A DNA stretch of 64,000 nucleotides from NCBI GenBank assembly GCA_947561395.2, contig OX387187.1, positions 36,437,829-36,501,828 on the forward strand, given 5' to 3'. The translations under genes were made by a program, and so were the position numbers. Below the pieces are notes generated by a model that saw nothing but the letters and a program-made list of their open reading frames with translations, did no database searches and was not told the DNA's origin. Origin of the DNA: Buxus sempervirens. Taxonomy: Eukaryota > Streptophyta > Magnoliopsida > Buxales > Buxaceae. Below are positions 25,160-38,773 of this stretch, piece by piece (within the stretch, counting starts at the first letter, position 1; each line of letters begins with the position of its first letter).

Positions 25160-26569
25160 GACCTCGATCTGTACATGTAAAAATTTCTCACACTTCAGAA
25201 AACTGGAATTTGGATCTCGGATTTATGTTTTTTGTTTTTGAAGCTGGCGATACCGGTTTATTCCGATCTTTACCGGTGACGATAATGGGAAACCCGCCCC
25301 GCCCCTAATGGTTAGGGTTGAGCACAGTCAACATCAGGTGTGGGCGTACCTGACCCCAATTTTAATCTATTAAAATATTATTTTTTCATGTTTAAAAATA
25401 ATAATAAATAAATAAATATATATATATATATATATAAAATATGGTTACTCATGTTATTATATATATGGCATTATTTTATTTTATTCTGAATTAATTTTTA
25501 TACAAATTCATTTGTGTCAGTCAAACATTGGAATTGGAATTACAACAAAATCAAAGTTTCAAAATGTTTTAATTCATTTTACAACAAAAAAAAAAGAATC
25601 TCAATTCAAAGAATCAGAACTTAAGAGATTACAAATTTGTAGTTTTGAATTTTTTACTATCTAATTGTAATTCTTTGCATCAAACGCATTAAATAATTTC
25701 TTTACTTGCTTGAATTCTGTGCGTGAGCTAATTTGATAGGCTTTCTATTAATTTTCCCTTTATCTTATTCTATTTTATTATTATCATTGTTATTGTTATT
25801 GTTTTTTTTTACCATATGTTTTGTCACATCAACTAGGGATGTCAATTGAGCCGTGCCGCCTGTGATATCACTGGCCTAGCACAATTTAGCCTTGCATGTA
25901 TCATTGTTGAGACATGACATAAATCATGGTATGGGACAACGCAACTTACAAGTATGCCATGCCCATGCTAGACTCCCGGAGGGTTGGCACGACACGATGG
26001 CATGAGTCAATCGTGCTTGAGCCGGCATGACACAACCCATTTGAGAAGCCTAACATCAACCCATGCATATGAGTAGGGATGGCAATGGCGCGGATTAAAC
26101 AGGTAACCCACCCCGCCCCTAATGGTTGAGGTTTGGGATTATTTGACGGATTTGGGTTTAGCCTAATCCACCCTACCCGACATTATTCTATTATAATATT
26201 AATATATATGTTTAAAATATTATTTTAGCAGATATCATATATATAAAATACATATTTAACGAATAAATATATTTTTTATTAATATATTCTATTTAAAAAC
26301 ACTGCCTTTTATCTTGTAATATTTCATGTGAGAAAAAACCCGTCTCACCAGGTAACTAAACCTGGCGGGACAGACTAGAAACACTTTGGCCTAAGATTAG
26401 GGATGAGGCTTTCAATGTCCACCAGTCATAAAGCTCTCACCTATCCACGATGAATCAAGCGCATACAACGGTTTATTTCTTTCTCTCTCTCTCTCATCTT
26501 ATATTTTGCTTTTTCGCTTTTGCGTTTTGAGCCAAACGAAGAGGGAGGCAAGCAAGCGAAGAAGATAAT
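25160..26569. other. Divergent intergenic region between the SAYSvFN and GCSH genes
   Basis: 1.4 kb carrying both promoters. It holds two copies of one repeat family (from about 25285 and from about 26095), each opening with AACCC-CCCCGCCCCTAATGGTT and running into similar AT-rich sequence, plus a piece at about 25838 starting TAGGGATGTCAAT that looks like a hAT-type end. An (AT)n tract lies near 25415-25440. No coding exon seen. Confidence 0.55.
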
Positions 26570-28156
26570 ATGGCACTGGGAATGTGGGCTTCTTCAACAG
26601 CCAACGCACTTAGAATCTCTTGTGCCTCGAAGGCTCATCTCTCTTTACCCTTTTCTCTCTCTAGATGCTTCGCTACTGGTACTTCTTTCAACTTCAGTTA
26701 TCTTGTCTATCTCCCTCTCTGAGACACTTGGCATGCTTTGCTTTTAATGCTGTTTTTAGCAAATGGGTGTGTCTTAAATTTGTGAAATTTGCAGTTTTGG
26801 ATGGATTGAAATACGCATCCTCACATGAATGGGTGAAGCATGAAGGCACAGTGGCTACAATTGGCGTAACAGACCATGCTCAGGTTTCTCCCCTTAAGAC
26901 CCCAGTCCCACTTTGAGTTTTATGATTTGGGACTCTTTACAGTTCCAAAACTTTATCTTTAATTTGTTATCTTTCTTGTGAATTTCATATGGGTATAGAC
27001 TTCAATGCTTATGGTAAGGAGTGCATTTTGGGTTTGTCTTAATTCCACTCAAAGGAAAGCAAAAGTGTGGTGTCATATGGAGTGGATGATCCCTTACTGG
27101 ACAGATATTGGAATTGGGATGGCCCCTTTGATGATGTAGTGGACAATCCAAGTACCATTGGATGGTTTAGACTTCAAAAAGGAATGAGACTTCTTCAAAT
27201 AGGACATATCCATATGACGAATTTATCAACAGAGGAAAATATTCAAGGATTTTAGGTCCATATCTCTTTTTGACTCCCCAACCCATCTATTACACCTGTA
27301 CAACCTTCCAATCGAGTGATTTAGACTCAAGGATTGGGCCATATGGGATAAGATAGACCAATGCACCAAATAATTCAATCTGGTTCATCATCCCTTTTCA
27401 TGGGTCAGGTGTAAGCTCTACATCAGAAGGTTCAAAATTTTTTATCTGCCTTTTTTTCCCCTTGTAAATTTGTTTTTTTTTTTCACTATTTTGTGGCCCA
27501 TTTGGATGCTCTTCATATTTAATTACCTTTTTCCAGTCATACCCATAAGATCCAATTAACACAGTTGTATCTAACTAACACATTTCACATAATGTATAGT
27601 GCACATCCAAATCACACCTGTTATCTGTAATATGCATAACTACCTTTACTTTTGTCCTGGTCCATAACTAATATCATTACTACTCTTGTTATTTTTATTT
27701 TATTTTTCTTTTTACCTGATATTATGGTTGTCTGAATAATCTAGCTCTGCAACTTGGAACCTATAATATGGGTTGAATGCAGGACCATCTTGGAGAGGTT
27801 GTCTTTGTGGACCTGCCGGACACTGGTAGCTCAGTCTCAAAAGGTACAAGTTTTGGAGCTGTTGAGAGTGTAAAAGCAACGAGTGATGTTAACTCTCCAG
27901 TATCAGGTGAAATTATTGAGGTGAATTCAAAGCTAAGCGAATCGCCCGGCTTGGTAATTAACTTGCTCAGTTCTATCTGAATTTTATTTTCAAGAATGGT
28001 TTTTGGCTCATATTTTCTGTGATCTAGATAAACACAAGCCCGTATGAAGAAGGATGGATGATTAAGGTGAAACCCAGTAGTCCATCAGAAATAGAATCCT
28101 TGATGGGTTCCAAGGAATATACAAAATTCTGTGATGAAGAAGATGCTGCTCATTAG
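26570..28156 (+). CDS. GCSH: Glycine cleavage system H protein, mitochondrial (4 exons)
   Basis: Exons 26570-26678, 26795-26883, 27783-27953 and 28028-28156, all GT-AG, give 165 residues, the usual plant length. H protein is the lipoyl-carrying shuttle of the mitochondrial glycine decarboxylase complex, moving the aminomethyl group between P, T and L proteins in photorespiration and one-carbon metabolism. Residues 1 to about 34 form a Ser/Arg-rich transit peptide ([20 protein letters not shown]). The mature part opens [37 protein letters not shown] follows. The lipoylated lysine is Lys97 in [12 protein letters not shown], matching Lys63 of the mature pea protein after a 34-residue presequence. 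It ends [15 protein letters not shown]. No break or missing residue. Faces KAO tail to tail. Confidence 0.97.
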
Positions 28157-28872
28157 AATTTGAATGTGTTTTCAGACCCTTCTTGCACTAACTGGTTTGG
28201 ACATCTTGTCATAATGAAGAATATATGAGCCAGTTGAGGCTGTTGGTAATAAATATTTATTTAGATTTTCCTTGTTAGTTATTGCAGAACTACAGGCACC
28301 AAGTCAATGTTTCTCCCTCTACCATTTATCTTTTCCTTTTGTAACTGCGCATTTTCGTGTAATTAAAACTCATGCCTCTTAACTAAACTTCCATCCCTTT
28401 TCATCTTCTTGCATTGTTTCTTACTATCTTTCTGCTATTTTAACCGATCTGCATATTTTCTCTCTTTTCTGATTAGTCTATCTTGCCTTGAATGGAAGAA
28501 TAATAAAAAATAAACTTCAATAGTCAACACAATGAGTTTATCCATTTTTTGTTATCAGGCAGAGCTCTTACCATCCTTTTGAACAAGTTTATTGCCCATA
28601 AAATTCTATGATTCAATCTTATGGTGCATTATGTGAATGTGGATTAAAAATTGGAATAATTACTGGGTATTTCATTCCATGGAAAAAAACAGGATTAAAT
28701 AAATTTTTGGACACCAGAATTATTTTGGTGAAGACATCAAATAATCATTTTTCTTTATAACCTGCCTGTCACAGCTTTCTATCATGAGAACACGATGATG
28801 AGATTATATTGTAAACTTGTGTTTATTATAGAGCGAAAATGACCTTATAGGCATTCCTTTATGATACTCTGT
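28157..28872. other. Tail-to-tail intergenic region between GCSH and KAO
   Basis: 716 bases shared by the two 3' ends. AT-rich, with several possible polyadenylation words such as GTAATTAAAA near 28358. Nothing else recognised. Confidence 0.6.
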
Positions 28873-31800
28873 TTACATAGGTGGGGACGGGAGCTTCTTG
28901 ATTCTTGCTAGACAATTATCTGTTGGCCTTGTATGAGGTAAATACCTTAGCGGGCATCTTGGATTAAGCCGTTCAACACTGCACATGGAAAAGTTCACTG
29001 TTAAGGAGAGAAAAAAAAACAAAAGGGAAGGAAACTGAATAATGCAGCAAAAAATGACAAGATAAATAAAAATAATAATCTCTGGTTCTTCAATGTTTCA
29101 TTTGATCTACTTTTCCATTTTTCTTTCGAAATTTTTTTCCCTCAAGAATTGCAGAGTATGCAGAGAAGTTATCTCTTTACATTTTTCTTTTTGCCTTCTT
29201 GCTCAGGAGTATTTCATGTTTTTTCTTACTAAAATTAAAGAAAATTCATGGCCATTTCCCTAAGTAGTTGCTCTTTCCTCAGACTGGTTCATTCAGAAAA
29301 TTTAGGGGGAAAACAAAGAAAGAAGAGATAGAACTCACCTATAATTAAGGAGAAAATAATGAAGAAAAACAGAGATTTCCAGCTTGGCAAGATCATTTCC
29401 TGGGCACAGCCTGGTTCCTGCTCCAAAGGGAAGGTATGTTCCTGGTTTGGGTATATGATCCTGGATGACAATCCATGTTTAACATATCAGAATTCAAGCT
29501 TATCATAACACATACATAAGCATACATAAAATATGCATATAAATAGAAAGAAACAAACGTATTTTCTAACTCACATCCCATCTGGAAGGATTAAAATCTT
29601 TTGGATCAGAATAAGTTTCAGGATCCAAGTGAACATTCCTGTACCAGACAAGAATTCTCCATCCCTTGGGTATGGTGTAACCTGTTAAAAAACTACATAT
29701 TTAATTCATTAACTTTCAAAAAGAAATATGGAAGGAAAGAAAAAAATGAAGAGCAGCTGACCATTGATATTGACATCCATTTTCGCCTCTCGGAAAGTTA
29801 CTAGTGAGATATTAATCACACGGAGAGTTTCATCAATCACCTTTAAATCAAAAATTTCTGTCATTATTTACAATTATGCAATTAATGAACTTGGAGAGCT
29901 TGTTACTGTACACATACCTTGGATAGATAATGCATTTGTTTAACTTCCTTAAGACTCAAGCCTTTCTGTGTGGATGGTCTGTTCTTCACTATCTCCTCTT
30001 GCTCTGCCTAGAACAAGTAGTTAACTTCATTTAGTAACTGTTGAATTCTTACATATAATTCAAGTTCACACAGACCAACCAGGTTGACTGGCTTTAAACA
30101 AACAGCTCAATTTCTACTAGAACTTCCCAACTCAAAGGTGTATTCAAATGAGCTTTTGAAGTTTACTTCTCTGCTCAATTGAGTGTTTGAATTTGTCCTA
30201 CAGTTCAAAGCAAACTAAGTCAATCTGCCAAGATTTTTGAAGTTTTGCATCTTCATGTCCAAACCTTGTCAACTTGGCCTTGCTTTAGATCAAGTTGCCA
30301 ACTATTGAAGCAACCAAGTACAGGTGTTAAATTGAATTCTAAATTACTGATGAATACTTGATAGATTCTAGTACCACCTTGGCTTTTTGGAAGAATTCGG
30401 GGTGTTCTTGGAGGAAAACAGTAGCCCACATTGTGATATGTCCTGAAGATTCATGTCCAGCATTCAAGTACATGAGCATAACATCAATGATCACCTCATC
30501 ATCCAGTTTCCCACCATTCTCATCTTCAGCTTCCATCAGAGCATCAAGCATGTCTTTCTTTTTCTTAGATTCACTGGCGATTTTCTTCTTTCTTCTTTCA
30601 TTCACAATAGATTGGAAAACTGCGACCAAATTTTTCCGAGCCTGGCAAAGAAAACTCAATTAACACTAAGAAAAGAGGAAAGATCAAGTGAAGTGATATT
30701 TGTGCAGTTAGAAGGATGCAGTAAGTAAATTAAACCTTACCTTCAACGCTTTATAGTAAGCGAAACCTGGAAGATTAATGGCCATGGCTCTTACTCCATA
30801 GTTCAAAGCAGTGTATTCCCTTTCCAAAGCCTCCATTATATCCTCGCACTCTGAGCTGAGAAAAATGTGCATGATGATCCTAAATGTAAGCTTCCTGAGC
30901 TGTGTTAAGAACTCCATTGTACCCATTCTAGACCATTTATCCAATTCAGAAACTACACTTTCTTCTATATACTTGAGATATATTGAAAGTGCTTCATGAC
31001 CATTAACTGGAGCTGCAGTTAGCCTGCGAAGCCGCTTATGTTCTTCATAAGAAATGCCTAAAAATGATTTCTTTCCAATCAGTTCCATGGTGGAACTAGG
31101 CCAACCTAGACCAAAATGTTCATCATCTGTCAAGACTCTTTTGCAGGTTTCAGGTATTGTCACCATGACACACGGTTGTCCGAACATGAAAGCCTTGTAT
31201 ATTCCGGTGCGGCCGAATCTGCATTAACGATCAAAATGATCTACAGGGTGAGTAAAATAAACAGTAGGTATAACTGCTTTCGGAAGAACAAATCCACTAA
31301 ATTATATTGCAGTTAACATGTAAACTTCAAACGAGCTATCACTATTATATGATCTATCCTTGTGTCTCTGCTTAACTGTGCAAACACACATATACACACA
31401 TATAGATACAAGCTGGTAAGAAAGCCTGGTGCCTGCTGGATTAGTGGACTAGGCAAAATCCAATTGCTTAAAGATAAAAATGTCCATTTTAATGGGGTGT
31501 TGAAAAAAAAAGCAAAAACAAAAATCAAATAAAAAATGAAGTACAGAAAAGGCATCCAGATTCTATCCACTGCCTTAAAGACAAGTAACCGTCGACCAAT
31601 GCTGCCAATAGAATCTTAAATCCTTTATTTATATACTGAAAACAAACAGCACCTACCAAAAAAAAATTTTTTTTTTTTTGTGATTGTGGATGGAACCATA
31701 AAAAGAAATCATTGGTTATTACCATTATAACTATACCTTTTTTTTATTGGATAATAGGATTATGTATGTGTGTGTGCGCATGTGAGAACGGGCTCGTGCA

Positions 31801-32594
31801 TGTGCCTGATCCTTGTGTGTGTGTGGACCTGTGTGCATGTGTGACTATGAGAGTAGATGGGCATATGTGTATGGTGTGTGTACGTGTGTGCAGAAAAATT
31901 AAAATGATAGTATTATCCTAATAATTAACATATAGAAAATAAAATATGAGATTAAAGAAAGAATCGAAAACAGAAAATAAGTCCTATATCAGACGGCAGA
32001 TGTCATGCAATTGAGTTGACTATTGATAGTCAAAGTGGGACCGACGACTATGATGCCACGCGTCATGACATCATGTGGCTGATTGACGGTAACTTTGTTG
32101 TGTATATGGAAATAAAAAAATTTCGATAGAAAACAAATGGACAATTAAAAAAAATTGAGAAAACGCCATTGAAAATGATAAGAACTACGTCTGTGCCTTT
32201 CTCGAATGAATCGTGCGTGAAGTCTCCGATGCTCTCTTTTACTATTCCCAAAACACCCTTCTAAGTTTTCCAGAGTAACTGAACCTACTGGAAGTTTCAA
32301 GCCAGATAGAAAAACAGATAAATAGAGAGAGAGAGACAGAGAGAGGGGAGAGAGAGAGGACCTTTTAACAAAGCTGGAGATGAAAGAATCAGGGTCACTG
32401 GACTTGAAAGCTCTAAGGAAAGACCACATATTGCCGACCAAAGGCCAACCCAGATCACCTGGAGGGAGAGAGAACTGCTTGTCACCCAATCTGGTCTCAT
32501 AAAGCCACCCATTTGTCCTTCTGAGCAACCAATAAAGAGCAACAAAACCACCTGCAAGAGCTGTCAAAGGGAGCAACCAGAAACCCAATTCCAT
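28873..32594 (-). CDS. KAO: ent-kaurenoic acid oxidase, CYP88A (8 exons)
   Basis: Exons 32362-32594, 30741-31218, 30378-30641, 29918-30007, 29762-29840, 29575-29681, 29339-29460, 28873-28978 join in phase to 492 residues (Arabidopsis KAO1 has 490). KAO is an ER P450 that oxidises ent-kaurenoic acid in three steps to GA12, the first gibberellin. Seen: N-terminal membrane anchor (about 4-24), proline hinge PPGDLGWP (44-51), [10 protein letters not shown], oxygen-binding I-helix AGHESSG (298-304), ExxR as ETLR (359-362), and heme loop [10 protein letters not shown] with Cys436. [17 protein letters not shown] and [13 protein letters not shown] are diagnostic of CYP88A. Exon 7/8 joins as NYSVERLNP, with Ser where Arabidopsis has Arg. 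Exon 1's donor is weak (GTCCTC) inside a CT tract. Near, not functionally linked to, BSK2. Confidence 0.95.
31740..31900. repeat. Degenerate (TG)n tract in KAO intron 1
   Basis: Many TGTG runs with interruptions (ATGTGTGTGTGCGCATGTGAG and similar). Potential microsatellite; no function implied. Confidence 0.7.
32316..32360. repeat. (GA)n/(CT)n tract at the KAO exon 1 donor
   Basis: On the gene strand this is a CT-rich tract that begins with the intron itself: exon 1 ends AAAAG and the intron opens GTCCTCTCTCT. Microsatellite length changes here would fall within the 5' splice site region. Confidence 0.75.
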
Positions 32595-32696
32595 TGCAAC
32601 ACCAATCTCTTTTTCTTTGCTACTGGGAATGCAAATCTCTTTTCACTCTGTCTGGGTGTTTATTGGTTTTGTAGCTAAGGACACACACACTCACAC

Positions 32697-32705
32697 ATAT
32701 ATATA
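32697..32705 (-). promoter_or_regulatory. Putative TATA box of KAO
   Basis: TATATATA on the minus strand about 100 bases upstream of the KAO ATG, with a CT-rich stretch around it. This would put transcription start near 32665-32672 and give a short 5' UTR. Position and sequence support it; no start-site data are available. Confidence 0.35.
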
Positions 32706-34579
32706 GAGATTCAGAGAGAATATCAATAGAGGGAAAGAGGGAGGAAATAAGTTTTTTCCTATCTATACAAGTGAATTCTATATTTAACCCAGAAAACTAG
32801 GAAGGCAAAAAACAGAGAAAGAAAGGGTGTAAAGAAGGAATGGATTAAAGTTGATGAAGCAGTTTCCTATTTATGGGTTAATGGGGTTCTGAATGAGGGA
32901 GATATATTGCCGGCCTAGTCCTCCATACCTTGTCGTCTTCTTAAAAGCGCCTGATTCTTTCCTCTCTTATTTCTTTCTCTGTTTGAACTAACAACAAATT
33001 AATAAAAAAAAAACCCCCACTGTTAACAAATTGGAAATCCTTGGCTCCTTCAATTCCTCCACATCTCCAATTCCATACTCTGCAATTCTCACCTGCTCTC
33101 TCTCTCTCTAGCATGCATTGGCTCATGGCTTGTTTATATTAATGTCTACCTACTCTGTTACACTTGTTTTCCCATATTTGTCTGTGTGTGCCTGTGTGTG
33201 ATACTTTAGGCCATTTGCAATGTTGTCTGGCTTGTCTGGCATCTAAAACTATTGGTGAAATTGGAGACAGACAAGTGCCAATGGAAGCCGTTGATTAGGG
33301 GTAAAGAGAAAAAAAAAAGGTCAAATCATCAGATGGCCAAAACCCATTCAAGTGGGGATGATAAACAGGGAACATTGGGTGGGATGACGACAATGGAGGA
33401 CGTAGACCAGTTTTACTCGACTGCTACGATTTTTATAACTTAAAAGAAAAAGTGGGACCCCAAGTGCCTGCAAAGGTGCAAGCGTTGTGGTCCCTAATTG
33501 GTTGATTCACAAATCCAATAGGGGCCTTAGAAAAGTTGGGATAGTCACTTCGATTTTTATTCAATTTTGGCCCGTTTGGATAGCTAGACTTTTTTGGTGT
33601 TTTCTGATGGCAAGATCTTGAGGGATGGGGCCCATGGAAAATATACTCCCATTTATTCTTGTATCTTACATACAAGGACAGTCCACAAATTCCCATAATA
33701 AGCACAGGCAAGTGCATGACTCAGTACGATCTTTCTCTTATTAGTTTCTCATTTAACCTTGAAAATATCTCCACAAAAAAATTGCATCTAGATGATTAAG
33801 GGTATGATATGATCTGACTCAATCTTGTCAATTAGGGTCGATCACATCCCACCTAGGGATGGCTATAGTTTGGTTAAAACCAAGAATCAAACCAAATCTA
33901 TTAGGATCGATTTTGTGTTATCCTTCATTGATTTTGTTTATACTATAAGAAAAAAAAAATTAGGTTTTGGCAAGGTTCACAGTTTCGGTGCCGGTGGGAG
34001 TCATCCATTAGCCAAAACAAAATTTCAGTGGCACGCCACCGACGATGGAAAAATTTTAAAGGCAAGAAATGGACAAAAATTAGGTTTTTTTGGGATTATG
34101 GGGAAATTTCGCCTGCACGCCACCCCCTTTTACCAATAAAAAATAAAAATTTTCCCACTCTTTTCACTCAGCACGTTACCCCATTTTGCAAAAAAATCGC
34201 CAAATCACCAGCGATGCACCCCTAACAATTTCCCCCAGCAAAACACATCGTTGAGGGCAAAAAAACAAAGACGTGCCGCTGAAACTGTAAACCTTGGGTT
34301 TCAGTTCTAAAGTAGAACCAAACTAAACGTACCGAACCTATTAGGGCTGGTTTTAGGTTACCAATTCAGTTTCAAATTGTATTATTAAAAAATTCATTGC
34401 GAATCATCAAAATATTTCTTTCTTATATAGGAAAAAGCCTCCCAGTCCCCGCTTGCGAAGGTAATGCTATGCACATCAAACTCCTCCCCAGACCTTGTGC
34501 AATGATAAGAGCCTCGCACGCTCAGCTAGCTGTGGCCGCCAACACCCACACCCTTCAGACGCACACACCATTGATAAAC

Positions 34580-34725
34580 TTTACTAGCACAGATCTTATA
34601 CACGACAGTACAAATATAATTTCAAAAAGGCACCATCTCACTTTACATTGATACACTTTATCCTTTACTAGCACAGATCATAATACACTATATTACAGAA
34701 ATAATTTTAAAAAGGCACAATCTCA
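34580..34725. repeat. Direct duplication, period about 84 bases
   Basis: TTACTAGCACAGATC...ATAATTT-AAAAAGGCAC-ATCTCAC occurs at 34580-34643 and again at 34664-34725 with several changes. Confidence 0.7.
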
Positions 34726-37700
34726 CCTTTCGGCTCTAATGACATCTCAAACAGCCCCTTACCTTTCAGACCTTGAATCAATTCAAACAGTTGACTTGTC
34801 TTATGAACTGACATATTTATTGCGATAACAATCAAACGTACCTCACTTCGGAAAGTAATAAGAACAATTTCCATATGGTATAATATCGGGCAGATTGTGA
34901 TTATAGGATTCTTTTGGTGCTTTGAAATGTCAGTACACAGTGCAATAAAAGGGGGACATCAACAAATCAAGTCAATAAGGACCTTAACAAACCGCCCATC
35001 TACTGTCCCCTAAAGTAAGAACAAAGAGATGACTCCATAGTTAGTCTTAATAATCCAGATGGGGTTTGTGAATGTGTCGTTGAGATTATGTTTTGCCTTT
35101 CTATTGATGGTAAAATATGTTGGCCTAACCCCACATGAAAAGGGCTTCAACCCCTTGTTTCCTTCCATATGGCTGTTAGTTTGGGTGACCCAGAAAATCT
35201 CACATACAAGACTTAAATCTCAGAGATTAGGGTTTGGGTAACTGTTAACTTTATTGGAAAAGTAAAGAGGGCCAAAATGTTTGTTGAGATTTCACCAACT
35301 GATCATGTAGCATCTTTAAAAGGGAGATGGAATTCAAATACAAGTAGCGAGGGTCACTTGAACCCAGATCATGAAAATTATTAATAAGGGAAAAGAAGGA
35401 AATCTTGCTTTGTCGATAACCAGTTTGGCTGTTACTATAGTCCACATAAGATCCGTTGAAAGGGAGAACTCACTTGTGCTATCAGTAAAGAAATTCAAGT
35501 CTGATGTGAAAGGAAAATGCAGATAGAGAAAGCAGTTGGGTCAGGGTGGAGTTCAACTGGGCCGGCAAACAGAGCTGCTCAATTAAGAAAAATGTTTTGT
35601 GGATGAAAAAGTCTTATGCTGTAAAGAGATTGTATAGTTCAATTAACAGAAGGGACTGTTTAAGCTTAGTAAAAAAAATCCCTAGATGATCTGGATCTCC
35701 AGTGACTTTCCATTTACAAGCACTTCAGAGCTAAGTCATGTCAATGAATAGCACTAACATTAAAATTTGGCTAACAATGTCAAACATAATAATTAGGAGG
35801 ATAAAATGTCAAGATCATGTGATTAAATATTTAAATAGATTCACATTTATGCTACAAAAGCAAATTGTGTTTGTTATATAACAGAAAATTTCAAATCTAA
35901 TTATGGATATGGATCATAAAATTATGTGCAAATTGAAAGTGGGCTTTCCATCTAATTTATCAGTTTTAACATGAAAATTTGCAAGCACATTTAGTACAGC
36001 AGAGAAAAATATTAAAAGAAATATACTGTTCCAAGCTAATCTCAAGTTTCAAAAACTAGGAGGAATAAGCTCAAAGTCAGGAAATATAATTTCATCGGCA
36101 ATTATAGGTTTATATAGAACGCACAAAGCTTCAATGTTCTTCAAAGTCTGTGATATATCAAATCACTTCATTAACCCTAACTGCAGCATTTTTTTTTTTT
36201 TTAACTAAAACCAGAATCCTCTATCGGAGTGAAGATGCTACAAACCAAAAATTCTAGTTACAGATACAGAGCTTGGCTTCAATCAACAAGGCTCTGTCCA
36301 TGACTCAGCTTGGATGAATCAGTAGTCACATATTGGAAGCAGAAATGATATTAAACAGCTAATATGTCAACTTCTAGAATAAAAGGTAAGCTGTTATTAA
36401 GAGTCAGATATACAATCCATAAAACCATGATGACCTTTTTGTTTCTTGAGTAGGCAGGCTGTATATGAGACCAAGAAAGACACACATCGACAACACCAAT
36501 TAAGTACTTCAAAATTTTATGCAAGATGACCACAACAAGAGGAGTGATATTATAATGAAACATGACCCAGGAAATGGGCATTCAGTATATTTTAGGACAA
36601 TAAGGCTAGATTCCCGACCACCACTTCCTATCCAAAAGATCAACCAGAAGACAAAGATGATGGAGATCCAACTCAAACTAGGAGATACCATATATGGGTG
36701 ACATGACATCAACTTAAGAGTTTTATTAGCTTCGACTATTTCCATGCTTTCTCAAAAGGGGGGTCACCTGAAGAGAAGAAAGTAGAGAGAAAGGACACTT
36801 ACCATTCGAGTAAAGATATGTGAAAAGGCAATTGAATTCTTGTTTTATTCAAAACTTCCGGTACAGATGAACCTGACGTGTTGAGCACCATGAGAGATTG
36901 ATTGGAAATTTACTAGTGCTTGGTACACATTCAATCCACGGCCATAATGGGTTACCATTAAACTCCTTTACAATGGAAGCATATACTAGTTTCCTTTTCC
37001 CTTTTTTCTTTTTCTTTTTCCTTTCTTTTCTCTACCTCTTTTCTATTTTTCCTTTTTCAACTTTCTTGTTATAGGGCCACCTCTTGGAGTGATGGTGAAA
37101 TCTCAAATTGCCAACATGAAAATGTATGTTCCATTCTAAACACAATCACTTCGAACAAAAATGCTAAAGGATATGTCCATTGCCAATTTGCCTCCTTTAG
37201 TCCTTTGTTGGGAACCACACTGGGTTAAGGTCATTGCATGTCCAAGTGCTTATCTATCATCCTTATATTTATATCTTTTTTCCTACAATGGAAAACCTTC
37301 TACTTGTATCATATGATAATACATAACCAAGAAAAAAAAAGAGAGAGAGCGAGAGACATAACAACAGGGCATATTAGTTTCTATATACTACATAAATTGC
37401 AGAACTAGGGGAACAAGTGTTAAGCAATTAAGAATGTGAGATATGAGAACAAGGAAATTAAACAGACAAAAAAATATATAAACCTCATTCAGAGTGTCTA
37501 AAATTACAGAAATACCAGGTTATTTTTGCATATCAAGATGGAACAGAATTACCATTGGGAATCCAAAGGCCCAGACCTTCCTGATCGTAGGATATTTAAC
37601 AGCAAAATCTGCAGATTCTTTCCTACAAGTTATCTGTCTTGGAAAAGAAAAGGAAGAAGAAGAAAAAGAACAAGTAGTGGGAACAAAAAAGAAGAATGAG

Positions 37701-38495
37701 ACTAACATTAATTTCCCCAAAAATACCTCCCACCAATCAATAGTACTACTAGGACACTTTGGCTAAGCTAAATGTGCCACAAACCAGGCAACACATTCTA
37801 TCCATAAAAAAGAAAGGAAATACTAAGTAAGTTCCACCATCAACAAAATGACCCAAGTATCAAAACCCCACTGAATATTCTCAATATGCAAGTATCTTCC
37901 TTTGAATAGGACATCCATGCATAAAAGTTTCCATAAGTTTCTCTATTTCATTCCATTTTGTACCAACACACATCCAAAAAATGTTAGAGCCTCTATGCTA
38001 AACTACCAAACACCCACAACAGTTCATCATCTCAATTTAAGCTCAATAGCTGATCTCAGATTTTTGTAGAAATATTCAGCTAGAGATCAGGCTTGATGGC
38101 AAGCACCATCAAACTACATGAACTCAAAGAAATCATTAGTAGGAGGAAAAATTCTGCCAAGTCAAGGCGCTATAATCTCTAAACATCGCTAACAAAAACA
38201 AACTATTTGTGCTTGAGTAAACGTAAGAAGCAGGAAGTGTGTATGGAAAATAGAAAAAGTGGCATATTCCTAATCATTATCCCCAAAAGAAAGCTTCCCA
38301 AAGAAGTTAGACCAAATATCTGTACATCTACAATAATATTTTTTTCCCCAGCTAATGTTGACATCAACAAAAGCATTTAGAACAACAATAAAACATAAAA
38401 CTAATAGATCATTCATACAATATAGTTTTTATAAAGCAACAAACCACTGTAGTCTATTACAAGAAGTTCCCATGGCACAGAACCTGCTTTCCTGG

Positions 38496-38773
38496 CTAAT
38501 CCTTATCCTCCAGGTTTTCTGATGCAACTGACAAGGTTTTAATATCCGAAGACTGCACGTAGGAAATTGAAATCAGCTTAGACCTAAACTTGGCTGCTTC
38601 GTCACCGTTGATCACCTCAACCACTTTGTTGCCATTTAAATATTCAGATGAGAGTTTTGAAGCAAGAACCTTGTCTGGTAGAGACTGGGAGATGGCAATA
38701 AGTGACTCTCGAGCCAGCTCCTGAGAAGCTTTCTTTCCTGGTGCTTTGATATCCATAAAATGATAATCTATCC
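38496..38773 (-). CDS. Last coding exon of an unrecognised gene
   Basis: After a good acceptor (TGTGGCAG at 38774-38781) the frame runs 92 codons to TAG. It begins with the last two bases of a split codon, then IDYHFMDIKAPGKKASQELA, RESLIAISQSLPDKVLASKL, and ends KLISISYVQSSDIKTLSVA, ENLEDKD. Composition and codon use look like real coding sequence: lysine- and serine-rich, probably helical in the ELARESLIAIS part, with no membrane segment or known catalytic motif. It looks like the conserved C-terminus of a plant protein, but I cannot name the family. The first exon of the same transcript may be the 5' UTR exon near 46543-46640; a possible middle exon is at 44694-44776. The introns between are full of LINE and LTR debris. 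Confidence 0.6.

Larger units (their letters stand above)
32595..38495. other. Intergenic region upstream of KAO
   Basis: 5.9 kb with the KAO promoter at its left end. Possible hAT-type debris runs from about 33855 (TAGGGATGGCTATAG) to 34390. A segment at 34445-34520 is reminiscent of common plant tRNA-SINE sequence in antisense. A direct duplication lies at 34580-34725. A poly-T tract at 36189 may be an antisense retroposon tail. Otherwise AT-rich, with no supported exon. Confidence 0.5.

Noticed and set aside
33855-34390. Possible complete hAT element starting TAGGGATGGCTATAG
   Set aside because: No matching inverted right end or 8-base duplication was found, so only mentioned as debris.
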